Assembly: GCA_964430225.1 (NCBI GenBank)
Contig: CAYSFE010000011.1
Coordinates: 1-22,125 of the forward strand
Length of the DNA stretch: 22,125 bases
Source: CAYSFE01 sp964430225
GTDB taxonomy: Bacteria; Patescibacteriota; Dojkabacteria; GCA-016699595; JBAXKR01
Reading direction: 5' to 3'
In this document: piece after piece, positions 7,049 to 14,176 of the stretch
Position numbering within the stretch: the first letter of the stretch is position 1
Layout: every line of letters begins with the position of its first letter
Notes under the pieces: model-generated
What the model was told of the DNA's origin: nothing
Databases searched by the model: none
What the model saw: only the letters and a program-made list of their open reading frames with translations
Position numbers and translations under genes: made by a program

Positions 7049-8284
7049 CTATTCCTTTTCCCACACTTTAAAAAGTTTAAGTGAGAGCAGAATTAAAATA
7101 GCACAAACTACGATCGGAAGCTCGTAGAAAATACCAACAAGAAAACCTCCTAAGAGAGGGCCTACACTTGAAGCAAAAGCTTGAGCGGAAGATACAATTC
7201 CAAGGGAATGTCCCTGACCCATATTTCCTGCCTCTTCTGTAAATATGACCGAGAAAGCTGGTAATACAAGAGCATAGAGCATAGCAAATACCATAACTAC
7301 AAGAGTAAGAATTAGGACATTTGGACCAATACCTGGAATATGATAGAACATGAGAAGAAGAACGCATACAGCGATAGAAGGTAAAATCTTTTTAATGATC
7401 TCTTTCGCCGGCATTAGTTTATGCAGGTAATTAAATGTCACTGCCTGAGAAATGACTATAGAGATAGCTAGTAGAAAGAAGAGTCCACTAACCGTTGGAA
7501 CATCAAGGTCATATGTTTTCACCATATATATTGGGAACAGCTGGCTTACAATATTGTATGCTATTAAGAATATTGTGAGAGAGAGAAAAAGATTTTTAAA
7601 CTTATGGTTATAAAAAACTCTAATCATATCTCTAATGGTGGAAAGTGGCTTAACTATTAAGGAAAGGTCTGGCATTTTAAGAGACTCTTTAAAGATGAAG
7701 AATATAGATACTAGGTTTACTAACGATACTAGAGCGGAGAAGGCAAACGGAGCAACAAACCTATTGCCTAGATCTACAGAATGAAGTAATCCTGAAATGA
7801 TTGGACCTGAGATTGCTCCCAGTGCCATGGCTACATATACAAACGAAATGTTCCTAGCTTTCTTTTTCTCTTCAGATATATCACTCACTGCGGCCACTGC
7901 TACTGCGGTATTACCTCCAGTTGCCCCATCTAGTATTCTTGAAAGAAAGGCAAGTGGTAAGTTTTGTGTAAAAATTGCAACCACAAATAGTAGACGAGAG
8001 ATAAAAGTCCCCAGTATTGTAACTTCAAGAATTTTCTTTCTTCCAAATTTATCAGATAGTTGTCCAAGTAAAGGAGCCATGAAAAACTGCGCTATAGAGT
8101 AGGAGGACATCAAAAGACCAAAAAGAAAATACTTCATTCCATCGGTAGTTCCATCAGGAAAAAATTTTGAACTAGAGGCTAAAAAAAGCTCTCCAAAAAG
8201 AGGAATAGCTATACCAAAATCTAATAAATCCGTAAATGCAGTAAAGGCTACTGTAACTAATTGTATTCTTCTATGTTTAAACAC
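7049..8284 (-). CDS. MFS transporter, DHA1/TetA-like
   Basis: 411-aa major facilitator superfamily protein with about 12 hydrophobic helices. The TM1 pattern LLDFGIAIPLF and the motif A loop GQLSDKFGRKK (residues 74-84) are typical of the drug:H+ antiporter DHA1 branch, including TetA-type efflux pumps. A family signature SRILDGATGGNTAVAVAAVSD follows. The substrate cannot be predicted from sequence, and TetA-like CPR proteins need not be tetracycline pumps. The start is GTG at 8284, overlapping the stop of the upstream VTT gene by 8 bases, so translational coupling is likely. The helicase start follows directly at its 3' end. Confidence 0.88.
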   Translation of the reverse strand: MFKHRRIQLVTVAFTAFTDLLDFGIAIPLFGELFLASSSKFFPDGTTDGMKYFLFGLLMSSYSIAQFFMAPLLGQLSDKFGRKKILEVTILGTFISRLLFVVAIFTQNLPLAFLSRILDGATGGNTAVAVAAVSDISEEKKKARNISFVYVAMALGAISGPIISGLLHSVDLGNRFVAPFAFSALVSLVNLVSIFFIFKESLKMPDLSLIVKPLSTIRDMIRVFYNHKFKNLFLSLTIFLIAYNIVSQLFPIYMVKTYDLDVPTVSGLFFLLAISIVISQAVTFNYLHKLMPAKEIIKKILPSIAVCVLLLMFYHIPGIGPNVLILTLVVMVFAMLYALVLPAFSVIFTEEAGNMGQGHSLGIVSSAQAFASSVGPLLGGFLVGIFYELPIVVCAILILLSLKLFKVWEKE

Positions 8285-8990
8285 TTTTAACTTTTCTAAA
8301 TTTTACAACATATACAGCATACGCTATTGAGAAGATGATTCCTACTACGGTCACTAAAACCCCAACCCATGGGTTATCTACTACTATTTCTCCAACTGAT
8401 ATTGTAATGATTGTAGGGAATATGGAGCCAATAATGGCACCTAGAAAAAAGCTTTTAAAATTTGCTTTGACTGTACCTGCTATATATCCAAGTACATCAT
8501 AGCTAATACCTGGAGTAAGGATTAAGATTATGAAATCTTTAAGAGTAGCTTTCTTAACATTGTCATCTAGTTTTGCAACAGTGTCTTTTCCTATCATCTC
8601 TTCTACAAAGCCCCTTCCAAGTTTACGTCCAAGGTAATAGTTGAAAGACCATCCAAGTATGGAAGAAGGATAGATTAACAGGAACCCTCCAAGAGGGCCA
8701 TATAGAGCACCTGCTGTAATATGAATTATCTGGTTTGGAATAAAGGGATTAAATATCGCAATGTTGTTTATAAGAACAAGTAAAAAAGGAGCAATTCCTC
8801 CTTTATCAGTAACCCAAAGCCTTAGTTCCTTAGGATCAAGTGGAATCTTTCCATAGAAAATTACAGCTCCACTTAAAACTATTACCCCTATTAGTAGAAA
8901 GAACTTAAGAAAAGCTAAGGTAAATATCTTATCTAGTATAATCCTATACCATCTTTTTGAATATTCTCCTGTACTTAATCCTTTCTCCAA
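8277..8990 (-). CDS. TVP38/TMEM64-family (VTT/DedA) membrane protein
   Basis: 237-aa membrane protein with a VTT domain. The family hallmarks are NPFIPNQIIHITAGALYGPLGG (about 81-102), the re-entrant-loop segment followed by GWSFNYYLGRKLGR (113-126, the G..xY.xGR signature), and ILTPGISYDVLGYIAGT in the second half. One N-terminal TM helix (about 28-46) precedes the domain. Members act in membrane lipid homeostasis, some as lipid scramblases or undecaprenyl-phosphate flippases; the role here is inferred. The start codon is TTG at 8990, as no in-frame ATG is available before the first TM helix. It is first in the run VTT-MFS-uvrD-ubiA. Confidence 0.85.
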   Translation of the reverse strand: MEKGLSTGEYSKRWYRIILDKIFTLAFLKFFLLIGVIVLSGAVIFYGKIPLDPKELRLWVTDKGGIAPFLLVLINNIAIFNPFIPNQIIHITAGALYGPLGGFLLIYPSSILGWSFNYYLGRKLGRGFVEEMIGKDTVAKLDDNVKKATLKDFIILILTPGISYDVLGYIAGTVKANFKSFFLGAIIGSIFPTIITISVGEIVVDNPWVGVLVTVVGIIFSIAYAVYVVKFRKVKSV

Positions 8991-8994
8991 AGTG

Positions 8995-9000
8995 TATAAT
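8995..9000 (+). promoter_or_regulatory. -10 candidate for the GT28 gene at 9030
   Basis: A perfect TATAAT, 29 bases before the ATG at 9030. The -35 region is poor (TACTTA at 8972-8977, spacer 17). The element overlaps the leader and start of the divergent VTT gene. Confidence 0.4.
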
Positions 9001-9018
9001 TAAAAGTCTAACTTTATG

Positions 9019-9027
9019 ATTATATCA
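9019..9027 (-). promoter_or_regulatory. Extended -10 promoter for the VTT operon
   Basis: The minus strand reads TGATATAAT, identical to the typA promoter element. It would start transcription near 9012, about 22 nt before the TTG start of the VTT gene. The site lies just before the ATG of the divergent glycosyltransferase gene, whose own candidate -10 is TATAAT at 8995-9000 on the plus strand, so the two promoters are interleaved. Confidence 0.5.
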
Positions 9028-9029
9028 AA

Positions 9030-10073
9030 ATGCGTATTGGAATCTTCTATGGACCAGCAGGTGGAGCACATAAGGCGTGTAGTATTGCACTTGAAGAAAG
9101 GCTTGTTACGTTTGGGCACACTGTTGAGCTACTAGACATTAGTAGTAACACTTCAAAAGGGGGACAGGATAAGCATAGTAAAGTGTACGCCTTCTTTTCA
9201 GATCACCTTAGATTCTTATCTATCTTCTTTAATCGTTTCCTAGGAACATCAATCGGAGCATTTCTTTTTAATAGGTACATGTGGTTTTCTCTTGGAAGTG
9301 AGTTACAGAAGTTACTTACAGAAAATAAGTTTGATGTGATAATAAACAACTACCCACACTACACATACATTCTTAGAAGGGCGAATCAAAAAAGATCGAA
9401 GATCTTTAATATTGTATTAGATCCATTCTTTGTTCATAGGATTTGGTTTGATAAAGATTTTGACGGAATATTCTTACCACATATTGAGGGATACAATTCA
9501 ACTTTCAAACTGTTTAGAAACTACATCAAAAAAGTCTTTGTGATAGGTTTTCCTGTTAGAGAAAAGTTCTTTAGCCTAATTGATACGATGCCAGTAAAAA
9601 ATACAGTTTTAATCAGTGGAGGAGGAGAGGGTTCTAAAAAGATATTAGAGATAGCTCATGAAGTAGCGAAAGTTTCAGAAGACCTTAAAATCACTGTTGC
9701 CGTAGGGAAGAATTTAAATCTTCAAAAGAAGGTAGAAGAAATGGATCATCATAGAATTAAGTATTTAGCATGGACTGATAGCTTTCCCACTGAAATGGCA
9801 TCTTCTGAATACATAATAACTAAAGCAGGAGCATCTACTTCCTATGAATGTTTAATGCTTAATTCAAAAGTAATTATCTATGACCAAATGCTTCCACAAG
9901 AAAAAGGAATTCCAGAATTTCTTAAAAAAGAATCAGGATCCATATATGAAACTAACTCTAAAAAGATTGCGAAGTTAATTAAGGAGGGGAATATGGTTAA
10001 GAGAATTCCTGAGTTTTCTAAAGTAGATAGTACAGAGCTGATTATTCAAAAAATATTAGAGCTGTCAAAGTAG
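9030..10073 (+). CDS. GT28-type glycosyltransferase, MGDG-synthase-like
   Basis: 347 aa with a GT-B fold of the MurG/MGDG-synthase type. The N-terminal Gly-rich acceptor-side motif is FYGPAGGAHKA (7-16, a variant of GGGHxxA with Ala in the Gly position). The C-terminal nucleotide-sugar site shows LISGGGEGS (194-202), the WTD..P.EMASS segment, and ITKAGASTSYECL (263-275) followed by a PQEKG loop (PGQEEGN in canonical members). It probably transfers a sugar to a lipid on the inner membrane leaflet. No signal peptide is seen. It is transcribed alone, and its stop overlaps by 9 bases the 3' end of the convergent paralogue. The exact substrate is not known. Confidence 0.75.
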   Translation: MRIGIFYGPAGGAHKACSIALEERLVTFGHTVELLDISSNTSKGGQDKHSKVYAFFSDHLRFLSIFFNRFLGTSIGAFLFNRYMWFSLGSELQKLLTENKFDVIINNYPHYTYILRRANQKRSKIFNIVLDPFFVHRIWFDKDFDGIFLPHIEGYNSTFKLFRNYIKKVFVIGFPVREKFFSLIDTMPVKNTVLISGGGEGSKKILEIAHEVAKVSEDLKITVAVGKNLNLQKKVEEMDHHRIKYLAWTDSFPTEMASSEYIITKAGASTSYECLMLNSKVIIYDQMLPQEKGIPEFLKKESGSIYETNSKKIAKLIKEGNMVKRIPEFSKVDSTELIIQKILELSK

Positions 10074-11171
10074 TTTCATACACCTATCAACTATTAGGTT
10101 TGCATAGTTCTTTTCATGAGGAGAAATTATTTTTTCCCCACTTACTTTAAAAGCACTAACATATTTAGCAACATCTTTAGGCTTCTTTAAATATATTCCA
10201 ATATTATGATTCTCTACAAAGTCTTGATTACCTTCCTCTTGTCCTTTTATGTAATCAAAAACTATTAATGGTTTCTTTATGGTCATACACTCCCACATTA
10301 AAGTTGGACCCGCCTTGGATATTATTATATCCGAAGCAATAACATATTTATGAAATACATCAGTCCACCCAACAACACTTACATTATTTCTATGTTTTCT
10401 TTTTAATATCTTTGCTTTCATGTTCTCATCTCTTCCTGTAGCTACAAAGATATTTATGTTCTGACATTCTTTCTCAAGACGTTTAAGAATATCTAAAACT
10501 TTTTCACTTCCTTCTCCACCACCAAACAAAAGTACTGTTTTTTTGTCTTTTTCTATTCCAAGTTCTTTTCTTATCTCCTCTTTGTCAAATGTTTCAAACC
10601 ATTTTTCTTGTATTGGAAGTCCCATAACTTCTATTTGAGGAATATATTTCTTAAAATATCTAAAGCCATATCCAAAAGCTTCCATAGAGGGTAGGATTGT
10701 TAGATCAGATCCTTCTGAAAACCAAGCTCTAATCATATATGCAATATCTGTAACAACTGTTACTAGCTTAGTATTTCCAATATCTACTCCCATTCCATAT
10801 TTCATTCTGTCGAATAGCTGTGCATATACTGGATGTACTCCAATGAGAAGATCATAGTCAGAGTTTTCTACAAACTTCTTAAGTTTTTTATTGATCACCA
10901 AATAGAAAGCGTCTGATACAGGAGTTAGAACAGATTCACTTTCAGATGCTTTGATAAGCCACTCATGAGGTTTACCACCATACTTCAACATCCATTTATA
11001 TATCTTATCTGGTTCTTTAAACCCGGTAGGGGCATGTGTTTTAATTAGATCTAGTAAATCAGGAGATATTCCGTATTGTTTTTTGAAAGAAGACTCAAGA
11101 GCTCGTGCTACATTAATATGTCCTCCACCGGCAACAGTGTAGAGAATTGCAACTTTAGGTAATCTTTTCAT
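10065..11171 (-). CDS. GT28-type glycosyltransferase, UgtP/MGDG-synthase-like
   Basis: 368 aa and the more canonical of the two GT28 proteins. The N-terminal YTVAGGGHINVARAL (11-25) holds the GGGH motif. The GGGEGSEKVL strand-turn-helix follows, then VVGWTDVFHKYVIASDIIISKAGPTLMWE and the nucleotide-sugar loop KGQEEGNQDFV, both very close to diacylglycerol glucosyltransferases and MGDG synthases. It would make a glycolipid from a diacylglycerol-like acceptor, although CPR bacteria often lack complete lipid synthesis and may glycosylate scavenged lipids. The ATG start lies 20 bases past the dnaN stop codon, so it may be co-transcribed with dnaA-dnaN. Confidence 0.8.
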   Translation of the reverse strand: MKRLPKVAILYTVAGGGHINVARALESSFKKQYGISPDLLDLIKTHAPTGFKEPDKIYKWMLKYGGKPHEWLIKASESESVLTPVSDAFYLVINKKLKKFVENSDYDLLIGVHPVYAQLFDRMKYGMGVDIGNTKLVTVVTDIAYMIRAWFSEGSDLTILPSMEAFGYGFRYFKKYIPQIEVMGLPIQEKWFETFDKEEIRKELGIEKDKKTVLLFGGGEGSEKVLDILKRLEKECQNINIFVATGRDENMKAKILKRKHRNNVSVVGWTDVFHKYVIASDIIISKAGPTLMWECMTIKKPLIVFDYIKGQEEGNQDFVENHNIGIYLKKPKDVAKYVSAFKVSGEKIISPHEKNYANLIVDRCMKLL

Positions 11172-11191
11172 GAATATATTCTACAGCTTCT

Positions 11192-12313
11192 TTAGTCTAG
11201 TTTCATTGGCATTACAATATGTAGAAAATCCTTGTCTTTAGGATCTTTAAATACCGCAGGTAGAGTAGGTCCATTTGTTTCAAACAGGATTTCGTCTGAC
11301 ATCATTACTGTAAGCATACTTTGTAAGTATCTTGCATTGTATGCAGTCTTTAAATCTCCTCCAACACAGTCTGTTACTTCTAGTTTTGAGCTATTCTCTC
11401 CAAGTTCTGGGGCTGAGGAACTAAGATAGAGCATAGATTCATCAGATTTAAGTTCAAATACTGTTTTGTTTCCAATTACATTTTTTGCAAATACACTCAC
11501 TATCTTTATCTTTGCATTAAGCTGATCTTTATTCATAGAGAAAGAGATTGTATGAGAAGTAGGGAGTATAGATCTATAGTCAGGGAATTCTCCTTCTAAG
11601 ATTCTACTACTTACCTCAATATCTCTATAGCTGAACACTACTTGGTTTTTATCAGAAAGTATAAATATCTTTACCTTTTCTTTTGAATCAGTAGCATCTA
11701 TTACATGAAGAAGTTCTGTTAATGCCTTAGCTGGTATTACATGTTTAAACTCAGGTAATTTCTTAGGGAATGTCATTATCTTCTTTGATAGCCTAAAACC
11801 ATCTACCCCAACCATTACAAGATCCTTATCAATACTTTCAAAAAGTATTCCTGTAAGTATTGGTCTATTATCATCAAGAGCTGCTGCTATAACTACTTTA
11901 GATATGGCATCTAAGAAAAGAGCTCCTTCTATTTCTATTGTTGGATCTTTAGTTGCAGTAGGTATAAGTGGAAAGTCTTCAGCTGAAATAGTACTAAACT
12001 TAGAACTACTTTGATCATTTGATATATATAGCACATTATCAGTAAGCTCTATCACAAGTCTTCCGGCTGGAAGAGATAGGACATACTCACTAGTTAGCTT
12101 AGCATTGATAGTAACGGCTCCATCTGACTCAACTTCAGCAGGTATTGTAATGTTCACTCCCATTTCTAAATCAGTACCTGATAGTTTTACACTATCCTTA
12201 TGTGCAGTTAAGAGTACATTAGAAAGTACTGGTATAGAGGGTTTGTTAGAAACTGCTTTACTAACAATCGATAAAGCTTTAGCAAAATTTTCTTGAAGTA
12301 CTGTGATCTTCAT
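11192..12313 (-). CDS. dnaN: DNA polymerase III beta subunit (sliding clamp)
   Basis: The processivity clamp, which forms a dimeric ring around DNA and tethers polymerase III. 373 aa, normal for the family (about 366-380). It starts MKITVLQENFAKALSIVSKAVSNKPSIPVLSN, the standard first domain. Central patterns VDGFRLS and EGEFPDYRSILP are family signatures, and it ends HIVMPMKLD (canonical xxPMRL, part of the protein-binding pocket). It lies downstream of dnaA on the same strand, separated by a 369-bp non-coding region. TATATA on the minus strand 7 nt before the ATG could give a separate, nearly leaderless transcript. Confidence 0.97.
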   Translation of the reverse strand: MKITVLQENFAKALSIVSKAVSNKPSIPVLSNVLLTAHKDSVKLSGTDLEMGVNITIPAEVESDGAVTINAKLTSEYVLSLPAGRLVIELTDNVLYISNDQSSSKFSTISAEDFPLIPTATKDPTIEIEGALFLDAISKVVIAAALDDNRPILTGILFESIDKDLVMVGVDGFRLSKKIMTFPKKLPEFKHVIPAKALTELLHVIDATDSKEKVKIFILSDKNQVVFSYRDIEVSSRILEGEFPDYRSILPTSHTISFSMNKDQLNAKIKIVSVFAKNVIGNKTVFELKSDESMLYLSSSAPELGENSSKLEVTDCVGGDLKTAYNARYLQSMLTVMMSDEILFETNGPTLPAVFKDPKDKDFLHIVMPMKLD

Positions 12314-12425
12314 TAATATCTATATATAAAAACTTAGAAGTAATATTAGTAGGCAGTGTTCATATGTGTTTAACATAAGTTTTCTATATGAATTGTAGTT
12401 GATATTCCTATGTATTTCAAATTAT

Positions 12426-12443
12426 AAGTTATGTGAATAACTT
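12426..12443. repeat. 7-bp inverted repeat containing a DnaA box
   Basis: AAGTTAT, GTGA, ATAACTT: a perfect 18-bp dyad. The DnaA-box match TGTGAATAA (12432-12440, i.e. TTATTCACA on the minus strand) lies within it. A second, weaker TGTGTATTT starts 11 bp later, about one helical turn. Confidence 0.5.
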
Positions 12444-12521
12444 GTGTATTTCTGCCAAGCTTTACCTGTCAGCCTAACACAAAACAATAAACAAATAATA
12501 TCAATACTGTTACGTATACTC

Positions 12522-12541
12522 AAAGTGGACTAGTTCCACAA
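12522..12541 (+). repeat. Gapped direct repeat, copy 1
   Basis: AAAGT, 6 variable bases, GTTCCACAA. The same pattern with the same 6-base gap recurs exactly 84 bp downstream (about 8 helical turns). The core TCCACA matches the last six bases of a DnaA box. The copy also forms a small hairpin, GTGGA-CTAGT-TCCAC (12525-12539). Confidence 0.5.
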
Positions 12542-12605
12542 AAGAGCAGGAGAAATTGGAAAAGTAAATAATACCGAACTACCTGTGTAACGTAGTAGCA
12601 TTTTA

Positions 12606-12625
12606 AAAGTCACCACGTTCCACAA
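12606..12625 (+). repeat. Gapped direct repeat, copy 2
   Basis: Second copy of AAAGT-N6-GTTCCACAA, within 60 bases of the dnaA stop codon. Fourteen of 14 fixed positions are identical to copy 1 while the 6-base spacer differs, which looks more like a protein site than a recent duplication. Confidence 0.5.
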
Positions 12626-12682
12626 GAAGTGAGAGAAGGGTTTGGGGAATAGTATAAGTTTATAGGAGAATGTGGGTATGTT

Positions 12683-14065
12683 TTAAACTGCTAAGTCGGC
12701 AAGTATTTTATCTAACTGAATCTTAAAAGAAGGTTCTTGGTGAATCTTTTCTCTTATCTTCTCAACTCCATGAATTATTGTAGTGTGATCTGACCTATTT
12801 AGAAGAGCTGCAATCGCTTCTAGCTTGTACCTGTACTCTTCTCTCAATATATACATACAAATCTGACGTGCTAGGGCTATCTCTTTTGTTCTTCTCTCAC
12901 TTTTTATCTCACTAATCTTTACCTCGAACTCCATACCTACTCTTCTTAATACTTCTGAGGTGTTTAAATTCTTTCTCTTTTGCTCATTTGATTTCCCTAA
13001 TATGTTTGCTATCTCTTCATGGCTAAATGCGTGGTCTTTAGTTAGAGCAACTAAAAGATTTACTTTTTGAAGTGCTCCTTCTAACTCACGCACATTAGAT
13101 GATACTAGTTGTGCAATTGAGCGTATGTTTGAAGAGGGTAAATTAATATTTAAAGATCTAGCTTTTTGTTCTAGTATGCTTACCCTTGTTTCATACTCGG
13201 GTTCTTTAATATCTGTTACTAATCCTCCTTGGAACCTACTTTTTAATCTCTCTTCAAGTTTTGCTATAGCTTCTGGAGGTCTGTCTGAGATTAAAATAAC
13301 TTGTTTGTTTTCAGAATACAAAGCATTAAAAGTATTAAAGAACTCACTTTGAGTTTCTACCCAATTGCTAATCATCTGTATATCATCAATTATTAGCAAA
13401 TCTAGTTGTCTGTATTTCTCTCTAAATCTTTGAGTTGTTTGAGATCTAATAGCACCAATTAAATCATTTAAGAAATTCTCTGATGTTGTATATAACACTT
13501 TTGCAGATGCATTCTTTTCTATTAAGTCCCTTGCTATTGATTGTGCTAAATGAGTTTTACCAAGTCCAGTGTTACCGTGTACGAAGAGGGGATTAATAGT
13601 TCCTGGTTTTTCTGCTACTGATTTAGCTGCAGCATGAGCAAGTCTATTTGAATCTGCAACAACAAAATTAGTAAAAGAATATTTTGGATTAATATTACTG
13701 TTTTTTAAATAGTACTGAGTTTCTTTGGTTGCTCCATCTTTCATATCTAGCATAGGAGCTTCATATGCATTCTCTTCTTTACTCTTTTTATCTTGTGCCA
13801 TCTTTGCACACTCTGGATCTGTTACTACATCTACTTTAAGAGAAACACCATATATATATGACACTGTGTCTCCAATTAGTTTTCTATATTTTCTTTTTAG
13901 GAAATCAACAGAGAAAGCATTAGGGGCTCCCACTACAACAGTCTTATCTTCAAGCTTTACAATACGAGTGTTATTGAACCATGTTAAGAAAAGCTTTCTT
14001 GAATCAAGTTTAACTTCTATTTGTGCTAATGTTTTTTTCCAGATGTAATCTAGGTCTGTATTCAT
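12683..14065 (-). CDS. dnaA: Chromosomal replication initiator protein DnaA
   Basis: 460-aa AAA+ initiator with all four domains. Domain I (1-80) holds the WFNNTRI/VGAPNAFSVDFLKRKY pattern. A short, charged domain II (85-125) follows. Domain III has Walker A GNTGLGKT (164-171), Walker B LLIIDDIQ, and the box VII/sensor segment EERLKSRFQGGLV. Domain IV carries the DNA-binding signature RTKEIALARQICMYILREE and NRSDHTTIIHGVEKI, which reads DnaA boxes. Length and motifs are normal. It lies between the DHH-like gene (upstream) and dnaN. A perfect DnaA box 39 bases upstream suggests autoregulation. Confidence 0.98.
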   Translation of the reverse strand: MNTDLDYIWKKTLAQIEVKLDSRKLFLTWFNNTRIVKLEDKTVVVGAPNAFSVDFLKRKYRKLIGDTVSYIYGVSLKVDVVTDPECAKMAQDKKSKEENAYEAPMLDMKDGATKETQYYLKNSNINPKYSFTNFVVADSNRLAHAAAKSVAEKPGTINPLFVHGNTGLGKTHLAQSIARDLIEKNASAKVLYTTSENFLNDLIGAIRSQTTQRFREKYRQLDLLIIDDIQMISNWVETQSEFFNTFNALYSENKQVILISDRPPEAIAKLEERLKSRFQGGLVTDIKEPEYETRVSILEQKARSLNINLPSSNIRSIAQLVSSNVRELEGALQKVNLLVALTKDHAFSHEEIANILGKSNEQKRKNLNTSEVLRRVGMEFEVKISEIKSERRTKEIALARQICMYILREEYRYKLEAIAALLNRSDHTTIIHGVEKIREKIHQEPSFKIQLDKILADLAV

Positions 14066-14103
14066 GTGATTTTCTAATGGGTAGTAGAGGGAAGATACCT
14101 AAA

Positions 14104-14112
14104 TGTGGATAA
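14104..14112 (-). promoter_or_regulatory. Perfect DnaA box upstream of dnaA
   Basis: TTATCCACA on the minus strand, an exact consensus DnaA box, 39 bases upstream of the dnaA ATG within a 111-base intergenic stretch. Such boxes in dnaA promoters usually mediate autorepression; it may also belong to the origin. Confidence 0.7.
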
Positions 14113-14176
14113 CTTTGCAAGAAAAACCTTTAATGCTTACAGAGCTTAAGATTTCAGCCTAGTATTTTCTAATTTC

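Larger units (their letters stand above)
12314..12682. other. dnaA-dnaN intergenic region, candidate oriC
   Basis: 369 bases without an ORF, by far the longest non-coding stretch here and the usual place for a bacterial origin. It holds one exact DnaA box match to TTATNCACA (12432-12440, minus strand), a one-mismatch box (12365-12373), weaker forms at 12443 (11 bp from the exact box) and 12671, an AT-rich segment beside dnaN (12315-12360), a 7-bp dyad and a gapped direct repeat. The box number is low compared with classic origins, and the strand switch in gene direction lies 4 kb away, so the origin call is tentative. Confidence 0.5.

Noticed and set aside
10065..10067. UGA reassignment (genetic code 25) as in Gracilibacteria/Absconditabacteria
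   Set aside because: All conserved proteins read through without in-frame UGA, and the GT28 gene here ends at UGA. Reading it as Gly would add only three residues before UAA, so this stop alone is weak evidence, but the absence of UGA in every other gene is decisive.
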